From Sediminibacillus massiliensis (GTDB lineage Bacteria > Bacillota > Bacilli > Bacillales > Amphibacillaceae), in contig NZ_LT732535.1 of assembly GCF_900156915.1 (NCBI RefSeq), positions 2,992,838 through 3,056,837 on the forward strand: DNA of 64,000 nt, given 5' to 3'. The notes below the pieces were generated by a model. That model worked only from the letters and a program-made list of their open reading frames with translations. It was not told where the DNA came from and did not search any database. Both the position numbers and the translations under genes were made by a program. The stretch's first letter is position 1; each line of letters starts with the position of its first letter. Positions 44,488 through 53,895 of this stretch are shown in pieces.

Positions 44488-44547
44488 AATCATCCGGTGG
44501 AAGAAGCCGCCAGCCCGACCGGTGCCTGCGGCTAAAGGGCTGTGATT
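44488..44547 (+). other. Structured leader RNA of the FNR gene
   Basis: Part of a ~180-nt untranslated leader. AATCA/TGATT (44488-44492 with 44543-44547) closes a domain in which CAGCCC/GGGCTG (44511-44516 with 44537-44542) competes with AGCCGC/GCGGCT (44505-44510 with 44528-44533). CCGGT/ACCGG (44494-44498 with 44518-44522) is a further option. Does not match a riboswitch class I recognise. Confidence 0.4.
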
Positions 44548-44569
44548 ATTGCTAAAGGGGTTCTAATCA

Positions 44570-45574
44570 ATGGGGAAAATGAGCGATTCGTATGATGTAA
44601 TCATCCTTGGAGCTGGTACTACTGGTTTATATGCTGCTTTTTACTGTGGGATGAGAGATATGAAAGTAAAAGTAATAGAAGCAGGCTCCCAGCCTGGAGG
44701 TAAAGTTGCCCAGTTCTATCCTGAAAAAATGATATATGATGTGGGGGCGCTCCCAGAGGTGACGGGTGAGGAGCTGGTAAGCAAGATGAAAGTACAGGCT
44801 TCCAAACATAGTCCTGACATAGTATATGGACACTCTGCGCAGAATGTGGAGAAACAGACCGACGGCAGCTTTGTCGTAACCACCGGCGATGGCAAAGGTC
44901 ATAAGGGAAAAACGGTGATTGTAGCATCCGGTTTCGGGCTGTATGAACCGGAGCTGCTAAAAGCTGTGAATGCCGGACTGTTTGAAGGTGAGCATCTTCA
45001 TTACTCCATTGGAAATCCAGAGCGGTTTGCAGGAAAAACAGTTGCCATTTCCTCCACTAGCCGGGTTGGAATAGAATGGGCACTTAAGTTGGAACAGACT
45101 GCCGGGAAGGTATATCTCATCAATCGGAATGACAACTTTCAGCATACTCGTGAAGGGGATTTGGAACGTTTGAGTGACTCTTCCGTGGATGTCCTGATGG
45201 ATGCATCTGTCACAGAGTTAGTTCGAGCATCTAATCGACTGGAAAAAATAAAGGTTTCCCACAACAATGGCCAGGAGACAAGCCTGCAAGCCGACCATGT
45301 CCTTGTTTACGAGGGCATTAAGTTCGAATCGGCTCCATTCAAAGATTGGAATCTGGTCACAGAGAAAAACAAGATTAAAGTAGACGAACGGATGGCTACC
45401 AATATTGAGGGTGTTTTTGCTGCGGGGGACGCTGTGAGTTATCCTTATAAAACCCAGTTGATTGCGTCAGGGTTCACAGAGGCAATCACTGCTGTCAACA
45501 GTGCAAAGGCATTGATCGATCCGGGTGCGAGTGCCCAAGTCTATAGCACAGTGGTGTACAGACATGAAAACTAA
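44570..45574 (+). CDS. Ferredoxin--NADP(+) reductase, thioredoxin reductase-like type (YcgT/YumC family)
   Basis: 334 residues. FAD motif VIILGAGTTGLYAAFYCG near 9-26; GGKVAQFYPEKMIYDVGALPE is characteristic of the bacterial thioredoxin-reductase-like FNRs; the second nucleotide motif is partly diverged (ISSTSRVGIEWA); C-terminal FAAGDAVSYP. The CxxC of thioredoxin reductases is absent. AAAGGGG nine bases before ATG 44570. The Fur box supports a role in iron-linked electron supply; B. subtilis ycgT is also Fur-regulated (established knowledge). Confidence 0.85.
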   Translation: MGKMSDSYDVIILGAGTTGLYAAFYCGMRDMKVKVIEAGSQPGGKVAQFYPEKMIYDVGALPEVTGEELVSKMKVQASKHSPDIVYGHSAQNVEKQTDGSFVVTTGDGKGHKGKTVIVASGFGLYEPELLKAVNAGLFEGEHLHYSIGNPERFAGKTVAISSTSRVGIEWALKLEQTAGKVYLINRNDNFQHTREGDLERLSDSSVDVLMDASVTELVRASNRLEKIKVSHNNGQETSLQADHVLVYEGIKFESAPFKDWNLVTEKNKIKVDERMATNIEGVFAAGDAVSYPYKTQLIASGFTEAITAVNSAKALIDPGASAQVYSTVVYRHEN

Positions 45575-45583
45575 ACGGTAAAC

Positions 45584-45618
45584 AAGAAGAGGCAGGGAAT
45601 TATTCCCCGCCTCTTTTT
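45584..45618. terminator. Bidirectional terminator between FNR and cwlK genes
   Basis: AGAGGC.GGGAA/TTCCC.GCCTCT stem with A tract left and T tract right. Serves both convergent genes. Confidence 0.85.
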
Positions 45619-45626
45619 AAAATAGA

Positions 45627-46202
45627 TTATTCATCTATGTCAGGACGCTTCCCGTTTTGCAATTCGTGAATGCTTAGTCCAAAGTCCATTTGCAGATGGG
45701 GATAGTCTTTAAAGCGGTTCCAGTCACCGCCCCATTCAAACCCCAGGTCTTTTCCTATTTCTGCGACTTCGACCCAGTCGGACTTTTCATTATTGTTGCC
45801 ATCATAACTGGTATTCCAAGTTATATTGCCATCTTGGTTGATTAAGGCAAAATCAATAGCCAGCCCATAATTATGATAAGACTCACCACCCTGTGCGTAT
45901 GTGACAATATCACCTTCTGTTGTCCGTCCCTGTTCATAAAGTTCATCCTGTCTTTCCAGAGTCCGGAATCCTTCTGTAATGATAACTTCTATTCCTTTTT
46001 CTTCTGCTCTTTGCAATAGCTCGTCTCTCTTTGCTTCCACCTCGGGGTGAAGCCCATCAGGCATCTCGGCATCTTCCTCTATCTGCTTATTCCCCTCATT
46101 AATATGTTCGTTATCCAAGTATAAAACAACAAACAATACGATGGATGAAATAATAATCAACCAAATAAAAATTGTTAGTCTCACTAAAGATAATCCCTTC
46201 AT
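45627..46202 (-). CDS. cwlK: CwlK-type L-Ala-D-Glu peptidoglycan endopeptidase
   Basis: 191 residues, peptidase family M15. N-terminal membrane anchor (about 8-28), then a catalytic domain outside the cell. Zinc/catalytic motifs: ESYHNYGLAIDFAL (H and D ligands) and FKDYPHLQM. Very close in pattern to B. subtilis CwlK through ITEGFR, GGESYHNYG, KSDW and FEWGGDW. Cuts between L-Ala and D-Glu of the peptidoglycan stem peptide. Confidence 0.9.
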   Translation of the reverse strand: MKGLSLVRLTIFIWLIIISSIVLFVVLYLDNEHINEGNKQIEEDAEMPDGLHPEVEAKRDELLQRAEEKGIEVIITEGFRTLERQDELYEQGRTTEGDIVTYAQGGESYHNYGLAIDFALINQDGNITWNTSYDGNNNEKSDWVEVAEIGKDLGFEWGGDWNRFKDYPHLQMDFGLSIHELQNGKRPDIDE

Positions 46203-46377
46203 TGTCTTTGTTGGTAACTTTTAACTCTCTGTTACTCTTGAAAGATAGATTTATTATAACATCCCCGCCTGAATCCGTTAAAAAAATGGCTTTCAATGGA
46301 CCAACACAACGGTAAGGTTTCCACTCCCGCTCCCCTGGGTAATTAATTCAGTAAAAGGGCAGATAAGGAGAGATATC

Positions 46378-47154
46378 ATGTACAAAGACTTAGAGGGGAA
46401 GACTGCAATAGTTACAGGATCGTCCAAGGGAATCGGACAGGGGATCGCCGAACGCTTCGGCAGGGAGAACATGAATGTAGTAGTGGATTACTATTCCGAT
46501 TCCGAGGGTGCCGAAAAAACAGTAGCGAAAATTAAGGAGCAAGGCGGGAATGCCCTTGCAGTAGAAGCAGACATTTCGAGAGAGGAAGGAATGAAACAGC
46601 TGATCGATGCGGCCATCCAGAGGTTCGGTTCGATCGAGGTTATGGTCAATAATGCAGGATTCAGTGTGCATTCTCCATCACACGAACTGAGCCTGAACGA
46701 CTGGAGAAGGGTGTTGGAAGTCAATCTGACAGGAGCGTTTCTTGGTTCCAGAGAAGCCTTGAAGTATATGATCGAGAATGATGTGAAGGGGAGTATCATC
46801 AATATTTCCAGTGTACATCAACAAATTCCGAAAGTGGAAAATGTCCATTATTCGGCCACAAAAGGCGGGTTGAAAATGATGACAGAAACTTTGGCGCTGG
46901 AATACGCAGACAGAGGGATACGGGTTAATTCCATAGCTCCCGGTACCATTGAAACACCTGCCAATCCTGTATCGGAAAAGTCTGCAGAGGAACAAGAAGC
47001 GGCATTAAACAAGATTCCGATGAACAAGGTAGGAAAGCCGGATCAAATCGCGTCTGCAGCAGCCTGGCTTGTATCCGAGGAAGCAAGTTATATCACGGGT
47101 ACCACTTTGTTTGTAGACGGTGGGATGACTTTATATCCATCCCAGCTTGAATAA
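46378..47154 (+). CDS. gdh: Glucose 1-dehydrogenase (SDR family)
   Basis: 258 residues. SDR cofactor motif TGSSKGIG (14-21), NNAG, catalytic Ser in NISSVHQ and YSATK. The segments NLTGAFLGSREALKY, VHYSATKGG and the end GTTLFVDGGMTLYPS closely follow Bacillus glucose dehydrogenase. Oxidises glucose to gluconolactone with NAD(P). GGAGAGAT precedes the ATG. In Bacillus such enzymes are often made in the forespore, but no SigG promoter was identified here. Confidence 0.85.
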   Translation: MYKDLEGKTAIVTGSSKGIGQGIAERFGRENMNVVVDYYSDSEGAEKTVAKIKEQGGNALAVEADISREEGMKQLIDAAIQRFGSIEVMVNNAGFSVHSPSHELSLNDWRRVLEVNLTGAFLGSREALKYMIENDVKGSIINISSVHQQIPKVENVHYSATKGGLKMMTETLALEYADRGIRVNSIAPGTIETPANPVSEKSAEEQEAALNKIPMNKVGKPDQIASAAAWLVSEEASYITGTTLFVDGGMTLYPSQLE

Positions 47155-47232
47155 TCCATTTATTGGATGTTTGCTTTGTGGCTCAGTAAGGGAATAGATA
47201 ATGTAGACAAGAATTCAGAGAGGGTGAGCGCG

Positions 47233-47301
47233 GTGCTTAGAACAATTTTAATGGTAATAGGAGCAATTGTCGTGATCGGTTTTATTTTATCCCTGTTATA
47301 A
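47233..47301 (+). CDS. Predicted 22-residue membrane peptide
   Basis: GTG-started frame at 47233 after AGAGGGTGAG (47217-47226); it encodes a basic N-terminus (LRT) followed by one uninterrupted hydrophobic helix (ILMVIGAIVVIGFILSLL) and stop. A terminator follows at 47333-47373, so this short unit lies isolated between gdh and ilvD. Small single-helix peptides are common in Bacillus sporulation and envelope biology; no family was recognised. Confidence 0.45.
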   Translation: MLRTILMVIGAIVVIGFILSLL

Positions 47302-47332
47302 AAAACTGAAAATGCAAAAACTCGTTTTTGAA

Positions 47333-47373
47333 GAAGCTGAATTCCGGATGAAGTCCGTGATTCAGCTTTTTTG
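47333..47373 (+). terminator. Terminator before ilvD
   Basis: AAGCTGAAT.CCGGA/TCCG.ATTCAGCTT with Ts following. Confidence 0.85.
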
Positions 47374-47389
47374 TAGCAAATGGACTTAA

Positions 47390-47465
47390 ATTCTTTTAGA
47401 ATATGCATATAAATTTTTCAGAATAGAATAAAAATATTGAACTATATGAAAAAAGCTATTATAGT
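47390..47465 (+). promoter_or_regulatory. ilvD promoter with CodY-like boxes
   Basis: TTGAAC (47437-47442), 17 bp, TATAGT (47460-47465). Upstream lie ATTCTTTTAGAAT (47390-47402, a perfect palindrome) and ATTTTTCAGAATAGA (47413-47427, 11 of 15 matches to the CodY box). CodY control of branched-chain amino acid genes is established in Bacillus. Confidence 0.5.
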
Positions 47466-47495
47466 TGTTAGAAAGAATGACAGGAGGCATACATA

Positions 47496-49175
47496 ATGAA
47501 AAAGGATCTGCGCATCAAAAGTAATGTTTTCGACGACAGCAAAAGAGCCCCTAACCGAGCCATGCTTCGTGCTGTAGGGGTGACAGATGAGGATTTTAAA
47601 AAACCGATGATTGGGATTGCCTCAACATGGAGCGAAGTAACCCCTTGTAATATCCACTTGGATCAACTGGCTGTGAAAGCGAAAGAAGGAGCTCGTGAAG
47701 CCGGGGGAGTACCGATGATTTTCAATTCGATTACCGTATCTGACGGTATCTCGATGGGGACTCAGGGGATGCGCTATTCCCTGCCGAGCAGAGATGTCAT
47801 CGCTGACTCAATTGAAACGGTGGTCGGAGCAGAAAACCTGGATGCTTTCGTGGCGATTGGAGGATGTGACAAAAATATACCAGGGTGTATGATTTCCATT
47901 GCCAGGGCCGACGTACCAGCCGTATTCGTATACGGAGGCACCATTTCTCCCGGTTTCCACAACGGAGAAAAACTTGACATTGTATCTGTATTTGAAGGTG
48001 TCGGTAAGCATAATAATGGGGATATCAATGATAATCAGTTACATAAAATTGAATGCCATGCATGTCCTGGGGCGGGGTCATGCGGCGGTATGTACACAGC
48101 GAATACGATGGCGTCTGCGGTGGAAGCACTGGGAATGAGTCTGCCTGGAAGTTCTTCAAACCCAGCTGAGTCCAAATATAAGTTAAAGGACAGTGATGAG
48201 GCTGGACAAGCAGTATATCGCCTATTAGAACAAGGCATCTATCCAAAAGACATCATGACAAAAGAGGCGTTTGAAAATGCCATTACAGTGGTCATGGCTT
48301 TAGGCGGTTCCACTAATGCGGTATTGCACCTACTGGCGATTGCACATTCGGCTGGTGTTGATGTGACAATCGATGATTTTGACCGGATACAGAAGGAAGT
48401 ACCCCATATTGCAGATTTAAAACCTAGCGGCAAATATGTAATGGAAGATCTTCATAGAGTCGGTGGTGTACCGGCAGTAATGAAACTTCTTTATGAAAAT
48501 GGTTACCTTCATGGAGACTGTCTGACAGTGACCGGCAAAACGGTGGCTGAAAACGCTGCTGAAGCTCCTTCTTTAACCGAAGGTCAAGAAATTATCCTTC
48601 CATTTGATAAGCCATATAGGAAAAACGGTCCATTGGTCATTCTTAAAGGAAATTTAGCTCCAAGCGGGGCTGTGGCAAAGGTGTCTGGAGTCAAAGTTAA
48701 ACGTCATACCGGACCTGCCAGAGTTTTCGATACCGAAGAAGAAGCGACGGATGCCGTAATTAATAATGATATCAATGAAGGTGACGTACTTGTCATCCGT
48801 TATGAAGGTCCTAAAGGCGGACCTGGAATGCCTGAGATGCTGTCCATATCCGCTATCTTGGTCGGAAAAGGGTTAGGTGAAAAGGTTGCCCTGTTAACAG
48901 ACGGACGTTTCTCCGGCGGAACGCATGGTTTAGTGGTCGGGCATATTGCTCCCGAAGCACAAGTGGGCGGGCCGATCGCTTTGCTTCAAGAGGGAGATAT
49001 GGTGACGATAGACTCCGACCGGCAGGAAATCATTATGGACGTGCCGGAAGAAGAATTAGAAGCACGACGTAAACAATGGACAGCGCCACCTTTGTATGCA
49101 AAAGGTGTATTAGGAAAGTACGCACACAATGTATCCTGTTCGTCCAAGGGAGCCGTCACAGACAATTTCAAATAA
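47496..49175 (+). CDS. ilvD: Dihydroxy-acid dehydratase IlvD
   Basis: 559 residues, full length. Dehydrates dihydroxy acids to 2-keto acids in valine, isoleucine and leucine synthesis, using an Fe-S cluster. Conserved cysteine motifs [10 protein letters not shown] and [19 protein letters not shown], and the C-terminal [18 protein letters not shown], are intact. GACAGGAGG precedes the ATG. It stands alone, away from other ilv genes in this window. Confidence 0.96.
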   Translation: MKKDLRIKSNVFDDSKRAPNRAMLRAVGVTDEDFKKPMIGIASTWSEVTPCNIHLDQLAVKAKEGAREAGGVPMIFNSITVSDGISMGTQGMRYSLPSRDVIADSIETVVGAENLDAFVAIGGCDKNIPGCMISIARADVPAVFVYGGTISPGFHNGEKLDIVSVFEGVGKHNNGDINDNQLHKIECHACPGAGSCGGMYTANTMASAVEALGMSLPGSSSNPAESKYKLKDSDEAGQAVYRLLEQGIYPKDIMTKEAFENAITVVMALGGSTNAVLHLLAIAHSAGVDVTIDDFDRIQKEVPHIADLKPSGKYVMEDLHRVGGVPAVMKLLYENGYLHGDCLTVTGKTVAENAAEAPSLTEGQEIILPFDKPYRKNGPLVILKGNLAPSGAVAKVSGVKVKRHTGPARVFDTEEEATDAVINNDINEGDVLVIRYEGPKGGPGMPEMLSISAILVGKGLGEKVALLTDGRFSGGTHGLVVGHIAPEAQVGGPIALLQEGDMVTIDSDRQEIIMDVPEEELEARRKQWTAPPLYAKGVLGKYAHNVSCSSKGAVTDNFK

Positions 49176-49186
49176 TGTTAATTCCT

Positions 49187-49223
49187 ACAGGCTGGCCCCT
49201 TAGCAGGGTGCCAGCTTGTTTTA
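49187..49223 (+). terminator. Terminator after ilvD
   Basis: AGGCTGGC.CC/GG.GCCAGCTT stem, then GTTTT. Confidence 0.75.
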
Positions 49224-49274
49224 CTAAACAAGTAGGATTTTCTAAAAATTGCTAGCAGTATCAATTGTAAGGTA

Positions 49275-49283
49275 TGGTATAAT
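49275..49283 (+). promoter_or_regulatory. Extended -10 promoter of the TrpX-like operon
   Basis: TGGTATAAT at 49275-49283, 56 bp before the start codon; no good -35 at normal spacing. Confidence 0.45.
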
Positions 49284-49338
49284 GTAGCTTAATATCATTT
49301 AAAAATTTAGAATATTTTAAAAATTGTCAGGGGGAAAT

Positions 49339-50379
49339 ATGATGAAGAGATGGTTTTACTTATTGGCAGTTGCACTTATAGCAGTTATCTCGTTAGCAGC
49401 ATGTGGATCAACCGATGGAACAGACACTGCCTCGTCAGAAGAAACAACTGATTCAGATGCACAGGCGGAAAATGACTCAAACAGCGAAACCACTTATAAA
49501 ATAGGCGCTACGCAAATCGTTGAGCACCCGTCTTTGGACGCGGCTTATGAAGGCTTTCAAGCTGCTCTGTCTGATGCAGGTTTGGACGTGGAGTACGACT
49601 TGCAAAGCGCGCAGGGAGAACAAAGCAATACCAGCACGATTGCCAATAATTTCGTAGCAGATGACGTCGATTTGATTTTTGCCAATTCAACACCGAGCGC
49701 ATTGGGAGCTTTGCAGGCCACTTCTGACATACCGATTGTCTTTACATCGGTGACAGATGCGGTTGAAGCTGGATTGGTCACTGCCATGGATGAACCGGGC
49801 GAGAATATAACAGGCGTATTGGACTTGCATCCCGATTCCATTAAGAAAACGATAGAATTCATTGATAAGTACTTTGCCGACTCTAAAGTTGGCCTGCTAT
49901 ACAATGCTGGTGAGCAAAACTCTGTAACACAGATTGAAGATGTTCAGGCTGCTGTAGAAGGGACCAGTCTTAGTCTGGTGGAGCGTACTGTAGCGAATTC
50001 TGCCGAGGTTCAGCAGGCCGCGACGACATTAGTCGGTGAAGCAGATGTGATTTTTATCGTGACAGATAACACGGTTGTATCTGCATTAGACAGTGTGATC
50101 GGTGTTGCCAATGAACAGGATATACCACTGATTGTCGGGGAGCCGGATTCACTTAAGAGAGGCGGTTTTGCAACATATGGCATCGACTACTATTCCATCG
50201 GTTACCGTTCAGGTGAAATGGCCGCAGATATTTTAAAAGGAGAAAACACAACGCAAGATATCCCGGTGGAATATCCGGAAGATATGCAGTTATTCATCAA
50301 CAAACAGGCTGCAGAAGAACAGGGAATCGAGTGGAATGAAGAATGGGATGAAACAGCGGAGTTTGTAGAGCCTGAATAA
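49339..50379 (+). CDS. ABC transporter substrate-binding lipoprotein (TrpX-like family)
   Basis: 346 residues from ATG 49339 (or the next codon), right after AGGGGGAAAT. Lipobox LAAC with C22, then an acidic linker (~25-50) and a periplasmic-binding fold of the ABC_sub_bind family (IGATQIVEHPSLDAAYEGF, ANSTPSAL, TSVTDAV, LYNAGEQNS). Family members bind aromatic amino acids or related compounds. Forms an importer with the permease and ATPase that follow. Confidence 0.85.
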   Translation: MMKRWFYLLAVALIAVISLAACGSTDGTDTASSEETTDSDAQAENDSNSETTYKIGATQIVEHPSLDAAYEGFQAALSDAGLDVEYDLQSAQGEQSNTSTIANNFVADDVDLIFANSTPSALGALQATSDIPIVFTSVTDAVEAGLVTAMDEPGENITGVLDLHPDSIKKTIEFIDKYFADSKVGLLYNAGEQNSVTQIEDVQAAVEGTSLSLVERTVANSAEVQQAATTLVGEADVIFIVTDNTVVSALDSVIGVANEQDIPLIVGEPDSLKRGGFATYGIDYYSIGYRSGEMAADILKGENTTQDIPVEYPEDMQLFINKQAAEEQGIEWNEEWDETAEFVEPE

Positions 50380-50392
50380 AAGGTTGAAAAAA

Positions 50393-50449
50393 GGGAGCAG
50401 GCTGCATGCCTGCTTCCTATTCTTTCAGGGTCTTTGGTTCCGAACCAAA
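50393..50449 (+). promoter_or_regulatory. Two inverted repeats between binding protein and permease genes
   Basis: GGGAGCAGGC/GCCTGCTTCC (50393-50402 with 50408-50417) is a stable hairpin followed by TATTCTTT, probably an attenuator that gives more binding protein than permease. TTTGGTTC-C-GAACCAAA (50433-50449) is a perfect 17-bp palindrome 28 bp before the permease start, more like a DNA operator. Confidence 0.5.
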
Positions 50450-50477
50450 CTGGTATCGTTTTGAAAGGGAGGACAAC

Positions 50478-51458
50478 ATGTTTATATCAATTTTTGGCGC
50501 AGTAGAGTCGGGTATCATTTACGCTATCATGGCACTGGGAGTATATTTATCATTTCGGGTACTCGATTTTCCAGACTTAACGGTTGATGGGAGTTTTGTA
50601 ACCGGTGCAGCTGTGGCGGCAATTGCCATTATGAATGGAGTACCTCCGGTCATAGCTACAGTGTTTGCAGCACTCGCAGGTTTTTTGGCAGGGTGTTTAA
50701 CTGGTATTCTCCATACCAAAGGAAAAGTAAATGCATTGTTGTCCGGGATTTTGATGATGATTGCTCTATACTCGGTCAATCTTCGGATTATGGGACGGCC
50801 TAACCTGCCATTATTAAATGAATCGACTGTATTCAAACAACTAGAAGCTGCCTGGGCTTCAACAGGGTTGGATAATTTTTTTAACGGCATACTATCCAGT
50901 CTTGGCATGGAGCGGTTTCCTGGAACATGGTCTATATTATTATTAATGATCGTTATCACCTTTGCTATAAAACTACTTACAGACTACTACTTGAAAACAG
51001 ATTTAGGACTTGCACTCAGAGCGACTGGAAACAATAAAAAAATGATCAGAAGCTTGTCCGCAAATACGGATACGTTAATCATTGCCGGCTTAGGACTTTC
51101 CAATAGTTTAGTAGCTTTATCCGGAGCTTTCATTGCACAGCATGGAGGGTTTGCCGATGTCGGAATGGGGATTGGCATGATTATCATCGGTCTTGCTTCG
51201 GTCATCATCGGGGAAGCCTTGTTTGGAACAAAAAGCATCGCCAGGGCGACATTGGCTGTTGTCGGAGGTGCTGTTATCTACCGGATCGTGGTCACACTCG
51301 CACTTCAAGTCGAGTTCTTGGAGACTGGAGATATGAAACTAATCACTGCTTTATTAGTAATAGCTGCATTAGTAGCGCCCAAAATGGTCAAGGCCCATCA
51401 AGAAAAGAAACGTCGCTTGCGAAAACGGGCTGCCCTTCAAGTCGAGGAGGTTTCATAA
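50478..51458 (+). CDS. ABC transporter permease (TrpY-like)
   Basis: 326 residues from ATG 50478, after GGGAGG. About nine membrane helices of the BPD_transp_2 type (GALLRATGNN-like motif here as GLALRATGNNKKMIRS). Pore-forming subunit of the importer. Its stop overlaps the next start codon (TAATG). Confidence 0.85.
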   Translation: MFISIFGAVESGIIYAIMALGVYLSFRVLDFPDLTVDGSFVTGAAVAAIAIMNGVPPVIATVFAALAGFLAGCLTGILHTKGKVNALLSGILMMIALYSVNLRIMGRPNLPLLNESTVFKQLEAAWASTGLDNFFNGILSSLGMERFPGTWSILLLMIVITFAIKLLTDYYLKTDLGLALRATGNNKKMIRSLSANTDTLIIAGLGLSNSLVALSGAFIAQHGGFADVGMGIGMIIIGLASVIIGEALFGTKSIARATLAVVGGAVIYRIVVTLALQVEFLETGDMKLITALLVIAALVAPKMVKAHQEKKRRLRKRAALQVEEVS

Positions 51459-52252
51459 TGCTGAATCTGCAAAACATTGCTATTACGTTTAATGAAGATA
51501 CACCAGATGAAAAGAAAGCCTTGCAAAATATTAACCTAAACTTGGAAAAAGGCGATTTTGTCACGATAATCGGCAGTAACGGTGCAGGCAAATCGACGCT
51601 GATGAATGTAATATCAGGTTCTCTCTACCCTGATGTCGGGGATGTATTTATTAATGATAGACAAGTGGTGCACTTGCCGGAATACAAGCGGTCGGCATAT
51701 ATCGGCAGGGTTTTTCAGGATCCGATGGCAGGTACTGCCCCTTCTATGACGATTGAGGAGAACCTTGCCATGGCCTTTACACGGGACAAAAAAAGAAAGT
51801 TGAAGGCTGGTGTCACGAAAAAGCGCCGACAATTATTTAAGGAGTACCTGGAAACATTGAATCTGGGGCTGGAGGACCGGTTGACAGCCAAAGTGGGATT
51901 ATTGTCTGGTGGAGAACGCCAGGCGTTATCCTTATTGATGGCTACATTCACCGAACCGAATATCTTGTTGTTGGATGAACATACAGCTGCTTTGGATCCT
52001 TCCCGAGCTGAGCTGATTACCAATCTGACATCTGAAGTAGTTGGTAAATTTGAATTAACTACATTGATGGTCACCCATAACATGCAGCAAGCGCTTGATT
52101 TGGGAAATCGCCTGATCATGATGGATAAAGGTCAGATAATTTTGGAGGTTGAGGGTGAAGAGAAACAAAGACTGACAATCGAAAAACTGCTGCAGGAGTT
52201 TCAGCGCATACGTGGAGGGCAGTTTGAAAGTGACCGGGCCGTTCTGGGTTAA
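51458..52252 (+). CDS. ABC transporter ATP-binding protein (TrpZ-like)
   Basis: 264 residues. Walker A IGSNGAGKST, signature LLSGGERQAL, Walker B ILLLDEHTAALD and the switch His in MVTHN. The Walker B glutamate is followed by HTAALD, characteristic of this subfamily. One-base overlap with the permease gene couples translation. Confidence 0.88.
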   Translation: MLNLQNIAITFNEDTPDEKKALQNINLNLEKGDFVTIIGSNGAGKSTLMNVISGSLYPDVGDVFINDRQVVHLPEYKRSAYIGRVFQDPMAGTAPSMTIEENLAMAFTRDKKRKLKAGVTKKRRQLFKEYLETLNLGLEDRLTAKVGLLSGGERQALSLLMATFTEPNILLLDEHTAALDPSRAELITNLTSEVVGKFELTTLMVTHNMQQALDLGNRLIMMDKGQIILEVEGEEKQRLTIEKLLQEFQRIRGGQFESDRAVLG

Positions 52253-52263
52253 ATAAAAAACAA

Positions 52264-52306
52264 TGGTGAAAGTACAGGACAACTTCTTGTTCTGTACTTT
52301 CCTTTG
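52264..52306 (+). terminator. Terminator of the TrpXYZ-like operon
   Basis: GAAAGTACAG/CTGTACTTTC with inner ACAA/TTGT, followed by CTTT. Confidence 0.75.
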
Positions 52307-52494
52307 GCATGAATTTTCGATGTGAAGATTCCCGGCATGCCAATGAATTAGGTAGAAAGTAAATTCACGAGGTAAATATTGCTTGGTTTCTCGTCTGGAA
52401 GGCCGGGGTATATAGTTGTTACCTTTTTAAATCTTCTCAGCTTCAAGGAATAATACAACAAGAAGTCTGGGTTTCAGACAGGAGTGCTAAAAAA

Positions 52495-53895
52495 GTGGAA
52501 ACAGCTGACAACCAAGTATATACAACTAAGACAAAGAATACAAAGCAAATAAAATTTGCAGAAAGATTGGGGTATGGGCTCGGTGATTTTGCAAGCAATA
52601 TCGTTTTTGCGGCCATCGGCTCTTTTATCACTTTTTTCTATACAGATATCGTAGGAGGAATATCGGCGGGGGTAATTGGAACAATCATGTTGTTCTCGAG
52701 GCTCTTTGACGGCATCACAGATATTGGGATGGGAATTGCCACAGATAAAACGAACTCCAAGTTCGGCAAGGCACGCCCTTGGCTGCTGTGGCTTGCTGTT
52801 CCGTTTGCGATATCGAGCATATTAGTATTCAGCGTACCGGAGATTGGAACAGTAGGAAAGATCATTTATATTGTTATAACATACAATTTATTCAGCATTA
52901 TTTACACGGGAATCAATATCCCTTATGGTGTGCTGAACTCATTGATCACACAGGACCAGTATCAGCGTTCGGTGCTTAATATCTTCCGGATGGGACTGGC
53001 GGTGACGGCTACAATGGTAGTCAATGTGATCACCATTCCGATTACCGACTTTTTCGGCGGAGGTAAGACGGGTTGGGCGCTAACATTTACCGTATTCAGC
53101 ATGATTGCCGTTCTTATCTTTGGAATCACTTTTAAAACAACCAGGGAAAGGGTAACATCCAGTACGGAAGCGAGCAGGAAGAATGATGTTTCGATCAAGG
53201 TTGGGACCAAAGCATTGATGAAGAATAAGTATTGGATCATCATGGTTATTTTTCTCATTACCAATTTTATTTTTGTGGGTCTTGGAAACGCGATAAATGT
53301 TTATTATGCAGAATATATTTTGAATAATGCCAGCCTTGTCGGTACATTGGCGGTTGCCTGGAATCTTCCGCAGCTTGTAGGTTTTTTCGTCGTCCCACCG
53401 ATTATCCGCCGTTATGGAAAGAGAAATACGATGATTGCCGGTATTTTATTGGGAATTTTAGGTTCGGTATTTGTTCTGGTGGACCCAACCAGCCTGACGG
53501 TCGTAGTTATCGGCATGTTTATCCGCGGAATCGGAATTGCCCCGGTTGTGGGCTCGCAATTTGCAATGCTTGCAGATACGATTGAGTACGGTGAATGGAA
53601 AACCGGGATCAGAACGGAAGGACTTGTCTATAGTGCCGGCAGTTTCGGGACGAAAGTCGGAAATGGATTGTCTGTAGCTATTGTCGGTTGGGTGCTGTCG
53701 ATGGGTAGCTATACAGGCGGAGGATCGGCCCAGTCTGAGTCGGCCATAACTGCTATTAAGTTTTTATTTATCCATCTGCCTGTTTTTATTGCAGGAGTTC
53801 AGCTGTTATTGCTGTTCTTCTATAGGCTTGATAAACAGTATCCGAAAATTCTCAGCGATTTAGAGAAAAGGAAAGCGGACACCCAACAGTTATAA
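52495..53895 (+). CDS. GPH-family sugar:cation symporter
   Basis: 466 residues, GTG start with CAGGAGTG nine bases before. Twelve membrane helices of the glycoside-pentoside-hexuronide family: ERLGYGLGDFASNI, FSRLFDGITDIGMG and ARPWLLW are the usual motifs. Imports a sugar, glycoside or uronide with Na+ or H+; substrate unknown and no sugar-catabolic gene is adjacent. A small hairpin GTCTG/CAGAC (52465-52479) ends directly before the ribosome binding site. Confidence 0.83.
   Translation: METADNQVYTTKTKNTKQIKFAERLGYGLGDFASNIVFAAIGSFITFFYTDIVGGISAGVIGTIMLFSRLFDGITDIGMGIATDKTNSKFGKARPWLLWLAVPFAISSILVFSVPEIGTVGKIIYIVITYNLFSIIYTGINIPYGVLNSLITQDQYQRSVLNIFRMGLAVTATMVVNVITIPITDFFGGGKTGWALTFTVFSMIAVLIFGITFKTTRERVTSSTEASRKNDVSIKVGTKALMKNKYWIIMVIFLITNFIFVGLGNAINVYYAEYILNNASLVGTLAVAWNLPQLVGFFVVPPIIRRYGKRNTMIAGILLGILGSVFVLVDPTSLTVVVIGMFIRGIGIAPVVGSQFAMLADTIEYGEWKTGIRTEGLVYSAGSFGTKVGNGLSVAIVGWVLSMGSYTGGGSAQSESAITAIKFLFIHLPVFIAGVQLLLLFFYRLDKQYPKILSDLEKRKADTQQL

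Noticed and set aside
44505-44542. H-type pseudoknot in the FNR leader
   Set aside because: The first loop would have zero bases across a 6-bp stem, which is sterically poor; alternative pairing is more plausible than a simultaneous pseudoknot.
52495-53895. A sugar-utilisation operon around the GPH transporter
   Set aside because: Neighbouring genes are an amino-acid-type ABC importer and alaR-alaT; no glycosidase, kinase or cre site was found.
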